Assembly: GCA_023431345.1 (NCBI GenBank)
Contig: JAEYWK010000140.1
Coordinates: forward strand, 33,650 to 97,649
Direction: 5' to 3'
Source of the DNA: Pseudomonadota bacterium
Lineage (GTDB): Bacteria > Myxococcota_A > Polyangia > Polyangiales > Polyangiaceae
Length of the DNA: 64,000 nt
Part shown: piece after piece, positions 16,763 through 25,193 of the stretch
How the letters are laid out: each line of letters begins with the position of its first letter
Numbering within the stretch: position 1 is the stretch's first letter
Notes under the pieces: model-generated
What the model was told of the DNA's origin: nothing
The model's input: the letters and a program-made list of their open reading frames with translations, nothing else
The model's database searches: none
Translations under genes and position numbers: made by a program

Positions 16763-18607
16763 CTAGAGGCTGAGCCAGCTGCCGTGCCGGAAGTGGGCGA
16801 ACGGACCCACGTAATAGTCAGGGTCGTTCACGATCGCAGGGAGCGTGACGCCGCTCTGCACGTCCGTCCGCTCCGGCACCTGGCCGCGCGTGAAATGGCG
16901 ATACCACTTCACCCAGTGCAGCTCACCGTTACTCGCGTGCTCCGGGAAGCCGTGCTCCTCGGCGCCGTGCAGGCCGTCTACGCCACCATAGCGATGCATG
17001 ACGGAGTCGTGGTGCGCTTCGTGCGAGTGCAGCATCTCGTGCAAAATCACCGGGCTGGGCGCGCTCGCTCCGAGGTGCCTGCCGACGTGCGATTGGATTT
17101 GGCCGCAGCGCCCGCCCATGCCCGCATCGGCGCGACCAATCTCGACGCCGCGCTGCTCATCGTAATTCGAGAACTGCGTCATGACGACGTCGTACTGCGA
17201 GAGCAGGCTGCGATACTTGGGCTGGCTCAAGATCTCGCAAGCATGATCCGGGAAAGAATGGAACGTTTGCCCGACCATCTCGAGCTGCTCTTCGACCGGC
17301 AGCAGCGTGATGTCCCAAGTGGCGAGGCGGTACGAGAACGGCTCGAGCCACGCGTCGCGAGTCACGGCGAATTGACTGGCGAAGCGCGAGACGTCGGCGT
17401 CTTGCAGGATGGCCAGGCCACCGGAGTCGAGCGCGCGCGCGCGACGGATCGGCAAAATAGCGACGCGCGTCGTGTTGCGCACGCCCAGCGCGGGTTGGTC
17501 GCCGAGCGTCACGGCTACGTTTTGACCGGCCACCACCACGCTCTGCTCGTAGAAGGCGCCAGTGTACGCGCCGGGGGTGTCGTTGCTGACGCCTAGCCCC
17601 AGCCGGTAGCTACCGGCCGGCAGCGTGAGCGTGGCCGGCGTCGAGAGTCCCGTGTAGTCGTCGTCGAGGTAGAGCTTGCCGGCGGTGGGGCTCGTCACCG
17701 TGACGGTTTGCGCAGGCGGCAGGCTGAGCGCGGGCAAGTCGAGGAGCTGATCGACGAAGATGCCGCCGTCCGGTCGCGCTTCGCAGCCGTCGGTGGCGCA
17801 GTCGACGCGGTACACGACGGAGCCGTCGAGCCTGAGCTCGAGCTCTAAGCCCTGCGGGCCGCCGCCATTCATGGCGAACAAACGCACTTGGTTCTTGCCG
17901 CCAGCGAACCACGAGGAGATGTCGCGCCAGGCGCCGCCGTCGCTCTGTCCCCAGTAGCCCACGCGGTGCATCACGCCGTTGACGCTGAGGAAGGCGATGT
18001 CGTCGACGAGCGGCGCGCGGATCTCGACGCGCGAGCGCTGGGAGGAGGGGGCGCCCGTGAAGCGCAGGTTGTCGAAGGCGACCGGCGCGCTGAAACCAGG
18101 GGTGTTCACGGCGATTTCGATGCGCAGGTCGCTGGGGCCCGCCTCGAGCGCGGCGCGGATCGCCGGCGGAATCGTGAACTTGAGCGCCTCGTAGCGGCCG
18201 CTGACGAGGGCGCTCAGCCCCTGGGCGCCGAGATCGCCGTACCAAAGGCCCTTGGAGGGAGCCCGCAGCACGATCCGCACGTCACCCCAGCTCGCGGCGG
18301 AGGGCAGCTTCACGTCGAGCGACAGCTCCGACGACACTCCGCTCAGCTGGTGCACGACCGAGGAGGTGAGGCTCGTGTAGTAGAAGCCCGAAACACCGAG
18401 CGCCTTCGAGCCCTCGGTCGCGGGGGTGACGTGCTGCTTCGTGCCGCTCGAGACGCTCCAGTGCGAAAGGTCCTCGAAGCCGAGCACCTCGGCGGAGGTG
18501 AGGGCCTGAGAGAGCTCGCCTACGCCGTTTTCGAGGTCTTCACTGTCGTCATTGGCACAACCATTCAACGACGCGATCGAGCCGAGTATCCAAATCCAAT
18601 GCTTCAT
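16763..18607 (-). CDS. PEGA-containing lipoprotein with HExxH zincin motif
   Basis: The 614-residue protein has a signal ending SLNGCA (lipoprotein). Two beta-rich regions (about 40-200 and 200-290) resemble carbohydrate-binding or jelly-roll folds. A PEGA-like domain near 305-370 contains KLYLDDDYTG. The last third has HEMLHSHEAHH near 525, an HExxH zinc-protease motif with several further histidines. This makes it a candidate cell-surface metallopeptidase. AAAGG lies seven bases upstream of the start. The peroxidase follows on the same strand. The third zinc ligand cannot be assigned, so catalysis is inferred, not shown. Confidence 0.65.
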   Translation of the reverse strand: MKHWIWILGSIASLNGCANDDSEDLENGVGELSQALTSAEVLGFEDLSHWSVSSGTKQHVTPATEGSKALGVSGFYYTSLTSSVVHQLSGVSSELSLDVKLPSAASWGDVRIVLRAPSKGLWYGDLGAQGLSALVSGRYEALKFTIPPAIRAALEAGPSDLRIEIAVNTPGFSAPVAFDNLRFTGAPSSQRSRVEIRAPLVDDIAFLSVNGVMHRVGYWGQSDGGAWRDISSWFAGGKNQVRLFAMNGGGPQGLELELRLDGSVVYRVDCATDGCEARPDGGIFVDQLLDLPALSLPPAQTVTVTSPTAGKLYLDDDYTGLSTPATLTLPAGSYRLGLGVSNDTPGAYTGAFYEQSVVVAGQNVAVTLGDQPALGVRNTTRVAILPIRRARALDSGGLAILQDADVSRFASQFAVTRDAWLEPFSYRLATWDITLLPVEEQLEMVGQTFHSFPDHACEILSQPKYRSLLSQYDVVMTQFSNYDEQRGVEIGRADAGMGGRCGQIQSHVGRHLGASAPSPVILHEMLHSHEAHHDSVMHRYGGVDGLHGAEEHGFPEHASNGELHWVKWYRHFTRGQVPERTDVQSGVTLPAIVNDPDYYVGPFAHFRHGSWLSL

Positions 18608-18782
18608 GCCGCTGCCTTTCTTCGCGAGCAGCGTCGTGGCTCGTCAGAGGGTTAACCACGATGCGCTCCCTCCGCTAACGAAGGCGCGCGGGCGAAGTCG
18701 CAGCGTTTCAGCTTCGCGTCAGAAGAGCGGGCAGCCGGTCGGGCATGCCGATTCGAGCGCCAGCGCCCCATATATCGGTCTA

Positions 18783-18800
18783 ACCGATGGAACCATCGGT
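18783..18800. promoter_or_regulatory. Palindromic operator-like site ahead of the DUF808 gene
   Basis: ACCGATGG-AA-CCATCGGT is a perfect inverted repeat. A third half-site (ATCGGT) lies at 18774-18779, making a smaller repeat with its left arm. It lies 51 bases before the DUF808 start. The form suits a dimeric repressor of TetR type; no such regulator gene is adjacent. Confidence 0.5.
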
Positions 18801-18850
18801 ACGGCCTGGGTCCGGCCCCCGCGAAACCATACTAGAAACGCTGGCGGTCC

Positions 18851-19753
18851 ATGCCCTCCGCCAGCCTGCTCACCCTCCTCGACGACATCGCCTCCGTCTT
18901 GGACGACGTGGCGGTCCTCACCAAGGTTGCGACGAAGAAGACGGCGGGGGTGCTCGGTGACGATCTCGCGCTGAACGCGCAGCAGGTCGCGGGCGTCACC
19001 GCCGATCGGGAGCTGCCGGTGGTTTGGGCGGTGGCGAAGGGCTCGCTCGTCAACAAAGCCATCTTGGTGCCCGCCGCGCTCGGGATCAGCGCCGTCGCGC
19101 CATGGCTGATCACGCCGCTGCTGCTCGTGGGCGGAGCCTTCCTGTGCTTCGAAGGCTTCGAGAAGGTGACGCACAAGCTCTTTCACAAGCCCGAAGACGA
19201 GAGCGCGCGCGCGCGTCACGTGGAGGCGCTCGCGGATCAGCAGCTCGATTTGGTCGCGTTCGAGCGCGACAAGATCAAGGGCGCCGTGCGCACGGACTTC
19301 GTGCTCTCGGCAGAGATCGTCGTGATCGCGCTGGGCACGGTGGCGACGGCGCCGTTCATGACGCAGCTCACGGTGCTCGTAGCGCTCTCCGCGCTCATGA
19401 CCGTCGGCGTCTACGGCCTCGTGGCAGGCATCGTGAAGTTGGACGACGCTGGCCGCTATTTGACCCAGCGCGGCTCCGCCATCTACCGCTCGCTCGGGGC
19501 CGGCATCCTCAGGGCTGCGCCGTGGTTGATGAAGGGCCTCGGCGTCGCTGGCACCATCGCGATGTTCTTGGTGGGCGGAGGCATCGTCACCCACGCCGTC
19601 CCGGGGTTTCACGACGTCGTCCACCACTGGTCGGAGCCGCTCGGCGCGGCGGGCGCGCTGCTTCCCACCGTCGTGAATTTCGTGGCCGGCATCCTGACCG
19701 GCGCGATCGTGCTGGGGCTGTGGACGCTGGTCCAGCGCCTGCGCGGCAAATAG
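18851..19753 (+). CDS. DUF808 family inner membrane protein
   Basis: The 300-residue protein matches the DUF808 (YedI-like) family in length and motifs. It begins LLTLLDDIASVLDDVA, followed by TKKTAGVLGDDLALNAQQV and later GFEKVTHKLFH. Four to six hydrophobic helices are visible around residues 70-95, 155-200, 230-250 and 265-295. Family function is unknown. The palindrome upstream suggests regulated expression. It faces the TPR gene, with a hairpin between them. Confidence 0.88.
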   Translation: MPSASLLTLLDDIASVLDDVAVLTKVATKKTAGVLGDDLALNAQQVAGVTADRELPVVWAVAKGSLVNKAILVPAALGISAVAPWLITPLLLVGGAFLCFEGFEKVTHKLFHKPEDESARARHVEALADQQLDLVAFERDKIKGAVRTDFVLSAEIVVIALGTVATAPFMTQLTVLVALSALMTVGVYGLVAGIVKLDDAGRYLTQRGSAIYRSLGAGILRAAPWLMKGLGVAGTIAMFLVGGGIVTHAVPGFHDVVHHWSEPLGAAGALLPTVVNFVAGILTGAIVLGLWTLVQRLRGK

Positions 19754-19776
19754 CGCAGCGGGCCGCCACGGCGCGG

Positions 19777-19795
19777 CCGACTCCGCGCGAGTCGG
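19777..19795. terminator. Hairpin between convergent DUF808 and TPR genes
   Basis: CCGACTC pairs with GAGTCGG across a five-base loop in the 46-base gap between two converging stops. No U-tract on either strand. A modest bidirectional terminator is likely. Confidence 0.4.
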
Positions 19796-19799
19796 GCCC

Positions 19800-20786
19800 T
19801 CAGTGGCGCGCTTCGAGCGCGGGCTCGGGCGCCGCGAGCAGAGCTTCCGCGCATTGCGGGACGCAGGCGCCAGCCTCGAGCCGCTGGCTCACGTGCGCCG
19901 GCAGCAAGTCCGCCGAGTATTGCTCGACGAGTTGCCGGTAGGCTTCGCGCGCTGCTTCCGCTCGTCCCGCTTGCCAACTCAAGTCGGCGAGAGCGACGCG
20001 CGCGGGGACGTAGTCCGAGTTCGCCTCGAGGGCCTCCCGGAAGCGGGCGCTAGCCGCAGTAGGCTCGCCGCGCAGGAGCTCGAGCTCGCCCAAGCCGGAC
20101 AGCGCTTCGCTGTCACGTGGAGCCTGGGCCAACGCGCGCCGGTAGAAGCGCTCCGCATCCGACAAGCGGTAGTTGTGTTGAGCGCTACGAGCTTGTGCCA
20201 GCCAGAACCGCCTCTCGAGCACCGGCGTGACCACCGCTTTGGTCTCCGCGGTCTCCGCTGTGACCGGAGGGGGCGAAACAGCGGGAGCGGGTGTCGCCGC
20301 GCACCCCGGTAAGGCGGACGCTGGCGGCGCGGCGGAACGAAGCGCTGCGGCCGGGGTCGAGTGGACCGCGGGGGGTGGGGGAGCGTCTCCGCTCTTTTCG
20401 AGCAGCAGGGCCGCGCAGGCGCCGACGCCGAAGCCGACCGCGAGCGAGGTCCAGAACCGGCTCGGCCGCCACGGCGACGCGACCGGCTCCCGGGGTGTCT
20501 CTTCCGACTCCGTGTGCACGGGCGAAAGAGAGTCCGTGCCTCGGGGCGCGCCATGCGCACGAAACTGCCGCAAGGTGTCGGGGAACGCCGAAGCGCCGGC
20601 GCCGATCACGCCCAGCGCGAACGCCTCTTCTCGAGCGTGGTCGGCGCTGAACGGCATGGCGCCATCGCTTCCGACAGGCTCTGCGATTGGCTCGCCGCAG
20701 AAGACGCAAAACACACGCGGTAGCGGGTTCGATGACGGAGCGTCATCGTCGAACTCGCTGAAGCAGTGGCTGCATCGGTGCCGCAT
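19800..20786 (-). CDS. Zinc-ribbon / membrane / TPR protein
   Basis: The 328-residue protein has an N-terminal Cys pair set (CSHC near residue 5, CVFC near 27) like the MJ0042-type zinc ribbons found at the start of many myxobacterial proteins. A single membrane segment at about 112-130 (LAVGFGVGACAALLLE) comes next. A Pro/Ala-rich stretch and then TPR repeats follow from about 195 (AERFYRRALAQAPRDSEALSGLG). No signal peptide: the ribbon is cytoplasmic and the TPR part is outside. It probably acts as an assembly or signalling scaffold. Confidence 0.75.
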   Translation of the reverse strand: MRHRCSHCFSEFDDDAPSSNPLPRVFCVFCGEPIAEPVGSDGAMPFSADHAREEAFALGVIGAGASAFPDTLRQFRAHGAPRGTDSLSPVHTESEETPREPVASPWRPSRFWTSLAVGFGVGACAALLLEKSGDAPPPPAVHSTPAAALRSAAPPASALPGCAATPAPAVSPPPVTAETAETKAVVTPVLERRFWLAQARSAQHNYRLSDAERFYRRALAQAPRDSEALSGLGELELLRGEPTAASARFREALEANSDYVPARVALADLSWQAGRAEAAREAYRQLVEQYSADLLPAHVSQRLEAGACVPQCAEALLAAPEPALEARH

Positions 20787-20939
20787 GAGGTCGTCGTTTG
20801 GACCGTTCGTGATAGTCCAAGCCGACCGTCAGACGGAATGCTGAATCGAAGTCTTCGCGGTTAGCTTCCAACGACGACAGAAACCGACGGGCCGATTCGA
20901 GCGAAGCAGACCAGAAATGTCCCGCTCAGCGCAGCGCGC

Positions 20940-21881
20940 TCACGGGCCGAGGGGCAAAAGACCGATCGTGGTGAGCACCACGCGCGTCGGATTCCGCGAC
21001 TCGGCGACGATGCTGCGAATCCTCTCGTAGTAGTCGAGGTGAGCCTCGCGGATGCGCGCCAAATCCGCCTCGGCGATCGCGAACAGGTTGTAGGAGGCCA
21101 GTCCGCCCTCCGGAACGCCCGAGAGCGCGAGCCGGTCACTCACCACTTTGAACCAATGCCGCTTGAGCGCGAGGTTGCCGGCGGGGCTCTCGCGCGTGTC
21201 GACGGCCAGCACCCGGCGAGGGCGCAAGCGCTGCCCGCGCTTCGCGATCTGGCCGGCTCGAAGTAGCGCGTCCAGCGCTCGCCGCTCTTCCTCCCCACTG
21301 ATGCCGCAGCTGTCCGAGAGGACGCCTGGCTCGTGCCGTGGCAGCGCTCGGTAGTGCTCGAGCTCGAGCGCGCGCAGCACGGCGTGGGCCCAGGGCTGGC
21401 TATAAGCGAGGTCGCGCTGTCGGCGCAAATCCGCCTGCGCCGCCGCGACGCTCGGCACGTCTGCCAGCTCCGCCAAGAAGTCCAGCACGCGCTGCGTCGT
21501 CGCTTCCACCATGGCGAGCAGCTGTGGCACGCGCGGCTCCGTTTCACCCGCGAGCCAGCGCGCTACGGTGTTGCGATTGACTCCTAGGCGCCGCGCGACC
21601 TCCACGTGCGGCTTGTCGCGTACGAGCGCGTTGAGCCACGAGGTGAGGAGCGCGCGCGCTGTGGTGCCGTGACACGGCGCGAGCTGCGCGAGCAATTCCG
21701 TCGGGGAGCGTCCGCTGACCTGCAGCAGCTGCAGCAGATCGGTCGCTTTCGGATAGCGCGCTCCTGTCTCCCAGGCGTGCAGGACGTTGCTGCTGCGCCC
21801 CAAACGTCGTTGTAGGGCCACCTGCGAGCGCCGGCCGCGCAGCGCGCGAACTAGCTCCCGGCAGGCCAATTCGTAGTCCAT
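20940..21881 (-). CDS. HTH regulator with DUF4423-like C-terminus (TIGR02147-like)
   Basis: In this 313-residue protein the first 60 residues form an XRE-like helix-turn-helix (QVALQRRLGRSSNVLHAWETG). A second HTH-like element follows near 95 (VEVARRLGVNRNTVARWLAGE). The C-terminal half, from about 150, resembles the DUF4423 domain of the TIGR02147 family, which is common in myxobacteria and Fibrobacteres. It probably represses or activates transcription of unknown targets. TATAAT nine bases before the ATG predicts an almost leaderless mRNA. Confidence 0.75.
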   Translation of the reverse strand: MDYELACRELVRALRGRRSQVALQRRLGRSSNVLHAWETGARYPKATDLLQLLQVSGRSPTELLAQLAPCHGTTARALLTSWLNALVRDKPHVEVARRLGVNRNTVARWLAGETEPRVPQLLAMVEATTQRVLDFLAELADVPSVAAAQADLRRQRDLAYSQPWAHAVLRALELEHYRALPRHEPGVLSDSCGISGEEERRALDALLRAGQIAKRGQRLRPRRVLAVDTRESPAGNLALKRHWFKVVSDRLALSGVPEGGLASYNLFAIAEADLARIREAHLDYYERIRSIVAESRNPTRVVLTTIGLLPLGP

Positions 21882-21890
21882 GTGCCGCAG

Positions 21891-21896
21891 ATTATA
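21891..21896 (-). promoter_or_regulatory. -10 hexamer TATAAT close to the DUF4423 regulator start
   Basis: TATAAT on the minus strand lies nine bases before the ATG, the same spacing as at the MoaD-like gene. The expected leader is about three bases. Confidence 0.45.
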
Positions 21897-21978
21897 GCGT
21901 CACGTGGCCAATATGGAGGGTGCTTTGTTCTAAACTGCACTAGCTAGGCAGCCGCGCCCGGACCATGGTGGACCGGTC

Positions 21979-22683
21979 ATGCCCAATTCCCGTCACGTTA
22001 CGGCCTCGGTTCTCAGCCTGGCTCTGTCGATCAGCGGTTGCCTCAGCGGTCAAACCGGCTCGCCCGAGTGCGTCGGGCCTACCTCATGCGTTTGCGACAC
22101 GCTCTACGGCGGCGGCGCGCTGCTGCGCGTGCACGCGGAAATGGTCGACGGCGGCCGGCTCGTCGCCGTCGTCGATGAGGTGCTGGGCAGCGTTTACGGA
22201 GGGGCCGACGTTCGGAGCGGCGACCGCGTCGGCGGTGAGCTCACGGTGCAGCGGCCCTGCGCCGCCGAGGACGTCGCGCCGCTCGAGGGCGCGGAGCTCT
22301 TCGCTCTCTACTATCCGAGCACGCAGGCAGCCTCCCTGAGCTGCGACGGCAAGTCCGAGGAGGCATGCGCCGAAGAGCGCTCGGCCGCCCTGCTCAGCGG
22401 GGGCTTCAGCTTCGTCGTTCCGTGGGCAGAAGAGCTCGACTTCGGCGCCGGTCATCAGCTGCCGCTCGAGGATCTCGCCGCGCTCGAGAGCCCGGAAGCT
22501 TGCTGGGAGCGCTTTCCGCTGGGCGAGGCGCCGCCCTGCGACGATACGATTGAATCCGGCTGCCGCCTGAGCCACACGCCCAGCTCGCCGTTCGGCTCTC
22601 CCTGGGCCGGCGTGCTCTTCGGAGCGGCGCTGCTGGCGTGGGCGCGGCGCGCTCGCAGACCCGCGACCCCGCCCGTCCCCTGA
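21979..22683 (+). CDS. Lipoprotein with C-terminal membrane anchor-like tail
   Basis: The 234-residue protein has a signal ending SISGCLSG. A Cys-containing beta-rich domain follows (residues 25-190). The tail has a hydrophobic segment (AGVLFGAALLAWA) followed by RRARR, the shape of MYXO-CTERM-type sorting tails but without a recognisable Cys-Gly core. GGTGG seven bases upstream of the ATG is the ribosome site. It is divergent from the DUF4423 regulator, which could control it. Function unknown. Confidence 0.7.
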   Translation: MPNSRHVTASVLSLALSISGCLSGQTGSPECVGPTSCVCDTLYGGGALLRVHAEMVDGGRLVAVVDEVLGSVYGGADVRSGDRVGGELTVQRPCAAEDVAPLEGAELFALYYPSTQAASLSCDGKSEEACAEERSAALLSGGFSFVVPWAEELDFGAGHQLPLEDLAALESPEACWERFPLGEAPPCDDTIESGCRLSHTPSSPFGSPWAGVLFGAALLAWARRARRPATPPVP

Positions 22684-22787
22684 ACATCCGAGGAAATCGC
22701 AGGCTGCGCGACGTGACCGGAGCGCCCCGGCCACGCGCGATGAAAAGATCCCCCCCGAGATGTGCGCGACGATGTCACGTCCCCCGG

Positions 22788-22811
22788 GGCCGCCCGAGCG
22801 CGCGGGCGGCC
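22788..22811. terminator. GC-rich hairpin in the convergent gap before the AraC-type gene
   Basis: GGCCGCCCG pairs perfectly with CGGGCGGCC (six-base loop). It lies about 105 bases past the lipoprotein stop and 111 bases from the AraC-type stop. The rest of this 238-base convergent gap shows only a short ATCGTTC/GAACGAT hairpin at the AraC-type stop. Confidence 0.4.
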
Positions 22812-22921
22812 TGCTGACGAACAGCGCGTGATGACCGCGCCTCTCGCCGAGAACCTAGCTCCGTGAGCGGCGGTCTTGCAACGTCGGACGTGCGGGGTCG
22901 TCCACGTGGCAGCAAGATCGT

Positions 22922-23827
22922 TCAAGAACGATGCAGAGCAGGCTGCCCGCTCGGAGGCGTGAGCTCGTTGCTTTCGATGCAGCGACGCCAGCGCGCAGGC
23001 GGGGCACCGAAGTAGCTCTTGAGCGTGCGCGTCAACAGGGGGACATCCGCGTAGCGCAGCTGCTTGGCCACGAGCGCAATCGGTAGCCCCCTCTCGATCG
23101 AGCGGCGAGCCTCGGACGCGCGCCGTAGCTGAAAATACGCATACGGGGCCATGCCCACGTGCTGCTTGAACGCGTGCGCGAAGGCAAAGCGGCTCAGGCG
23201 CGCGATGCGGGCAAGGTCCTCGAGCCGCGGCTCTTCGTCGAAGTGGCCGCGCAGGTACTCGCGCGCGGCGCGGATGCCGGCGTGCGGCACCCAGTCGCGC
23301 CGCCGGAGCGCGGCCGGCGTTTCGACGTGGTCTTGCAGCAGCAGCTCGATGAACCTCGCCTGAAGGCACTCGAGCTCCAGCGGCGGCGCGCCCGACGCCG
23401 CTGCCGCGACCAACCGTTCCATGACGCGCCCCAGGCGGGGCGACGGCCGCAAATGGGCATCGCGAAAGTGCAGTGAGCCGCGCATCTCGAGCTCGCGCGC
23501 GGCCCGCTCGAGCGTCGCGGGGTCGAGGCCCACGACGTCGAAGGCGGCCCGCCCTTGCACCCGGTTCGTCACGTGGTGATCACCCGGCTCGAAGAGCATG
23601 AGCTCGCCGGCGCCGGCCGCGTAAGACCCGCGGCGGCACTGGTAGTCGACGCCGACGCCGCGGCCTTGGCGGCCGAGCATGCAGATCTTGTATTCGAGGT
23701 GGTACTCGGTCCAGCAGCGGTCGGAGTCACGCCCCGAGAGCAGCGATGTTCCCGGTAGGGGCCGGCTCACGGCCAGGTACTCTCCGGGACGGTCCGTCTT
23801 CATCCAAGCTCGGCGGAGCGGCTCCAC
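22922..23827 (-). CDS. AraC-family transcriptional regulator
   Basis: The 301-residue protein has an N-terminal cupin-like sensor region (FEPGDHHVTN near residue 80). Two helix-turn-helix motifs occupy the last 100 residues: LEDLARIARLSRFAFAHAFK, then IALVAKQLRYADVPLLTRTL. The C-terminal FG-x-P-P-x-R-W-R signature reads FGAPPARWR. The GTG at 23827 is chosen because GGAGG lies four bases upstream; an ATG at 23803 is the alternative. Its neighbours give no clear target. The ligand is unknown. Confidence 0.88.
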   Translation of the reverse strand: MEPLRRAWMKTDRPGEYLAVSRPLPGTSLLSGRDSDRCWTEYHLEYKICMLGRQGRGVGVDYQCRRGSYAAGAGELMLFEPGDHHVTNRVQGRAAFDVVGLDPATLERAARELEMRGSLHFRDAHLRPSPRLGRVMERLVAAAASGAPPLELECLQARFIELLLQDHVETPAALRRRDWVPHAGIRAAREYLRGHFDEEPRLEDLARIARLSRFAFAHAFKQHVGMAPYAYFQLRRASEARRSIERGLPIALVAKQLRYADVPLLTRTLKSYFGAPPARWRRCIESNELTPPSGQPALHRS

Positions 23828-23873
23828 GTCGCCTCCGTATCACGCCAACCACGCTCAGGCCCGCGAGCAGCCA

Positions 23874-24961
23874 TCACGATGGCGCGGCGCGCCGCTCCCA
23901 CAGCCCTTCGATGGGGGTGGCGCACCGGGGGCACGCGCCTCGCACTAGCGCGTTTTCGGTGGTGGAATAGTCGTGCCGGCGTACCACGACGGACTGGCAA
24001 CCGGGGCAGCGCGTGTGAGCAAGCTCGGCCGCCCGCGACGCGTTTCCCACGTAGACGTAGCGGGAGCCGGCGACGTAGGCGCTGCCGGCCGCCAGCATCA
24101 ACAGGCCGGAGCTGGCGGGCGATGCTGCGTGCAGGCGGTAGCGAGGGACGAAGGCGTTCAGATGCCAGGGGATGGTGGCGTGAACGTCGCGGACCATGCC
24201 GGCCATGCGCGCGAGCGTTCGCTCGTCGTGGTTCAAGCCAGGAACCACGAGCGTCACCACCTCGACCCAGTAACCGAGCGCGCGCCCGAGCGCGATGGTG
24301 TCGGCACCGGCTGCAGTCGACCACCGAGCTTGCGGTACGATGCCTCGTCGTGGGCCTTGAGGTCGACGCGCAGCACGTCCGTGACGTCGCGCATGTACTG
24401 GACTGCCTCGGGCGTAGAGTGTCCGTCGGTGATGAGCGCGGTGAGCAAACCGCGCCGGCGGGCTGCCGCGAACACCTCACGCGTCCACTCGGCGCTCACC
24501 ATGGGCTCGTTGTAGGCCGCGCACAGCACGGAGCAGCCGGCAGCGAGAGCTTCGGCGACGAGCTCGTCCGCCGTGATCGGGGTCGGGTGCTCTTCGTGCT
24601 CGGCGTCGCGCAGGGCCTGGGAGATGCGGTGATTGTGGCAATACGGGCAGCGCAAGTCGCAGCCGAACATGCCGAAGGTGAGCGCGCGCTCCCCGGGCAC
24701 CACATGGAAAGCGGTGTTGGTTTCGACGGGCCGCACGTAGCGCCTCGCGATGTGATTGGCCGGCACTAGCAGCGAGCCACCTCGGTTGCGGCGTACGCGA
24801 CACGCTCCTCGCGCGCCGTCGGCCACGACGCAGCGGTGCGCGCAGGCGAGGCACCTCACGGCATTGCCCTCCAAGCTCTCGCCTAGCTGACCGAACGCCG
24901 AGAACGCGGCCTGGTCGAGTTCGCTTGCGAGCCGTGCGGCCGCCATCGGAAGCTTCTTCAC
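23874..24961 (-). pseudogene. amrS: AmmeMemoRadiSam-type radical SAM enzyme, one-base frameshift
   Basis: Two adjacent frames together match one AmmeMemoRadiSam radical SAM protein. The 5' part has the family's Cys-rich N-terminus (RCLACAHRC...GACRVRRNRGG) and the Fe-S motif CDLRCPYC. It reaches YRKLGGRLQPV and then runs into unrelated residues. The 3' part resumes with the expected GYWVEVVTLVVPGLN and ends with a zinc ribbon (CPGC...CPRC). The break is near 24304-24307, where a CTC codon appears to have lost its T (gtgccgac for gtgctcgac). The change may be a real mutation or a sequence error. No MEMO1 or AMMECR1 gene is in the window. Confidence 0.8.
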
Positions 24962-25193
24962 GGTTCTGCCCTTATGCCGCTGGTTGGCGGGCGCCGCTGT
25001 CCGAAAAGATACGCTAGCGCGCGGGGCACAAAGCGACCGAGTGACGCGCGCGGGACAATCAGCGGCTAGTTTAGGCGTCTGACGGCGCCACTTGTCGTCG
25101 ATGCGCTGCGCGCGCTACCGCCCGCACCACGCGACCACGACGGCTGGGTGGCGCTCGGCGACCCCTGCCGTCGTCGCTTCTCGAGCCTGAACG

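Noticed and set aside
23874..24260. Separate 128-residue gene
   Set aside because: Its sequence continues the radical SAM protein upstream in another frame; one base restores it, so it is a broken gene and not an independent one.
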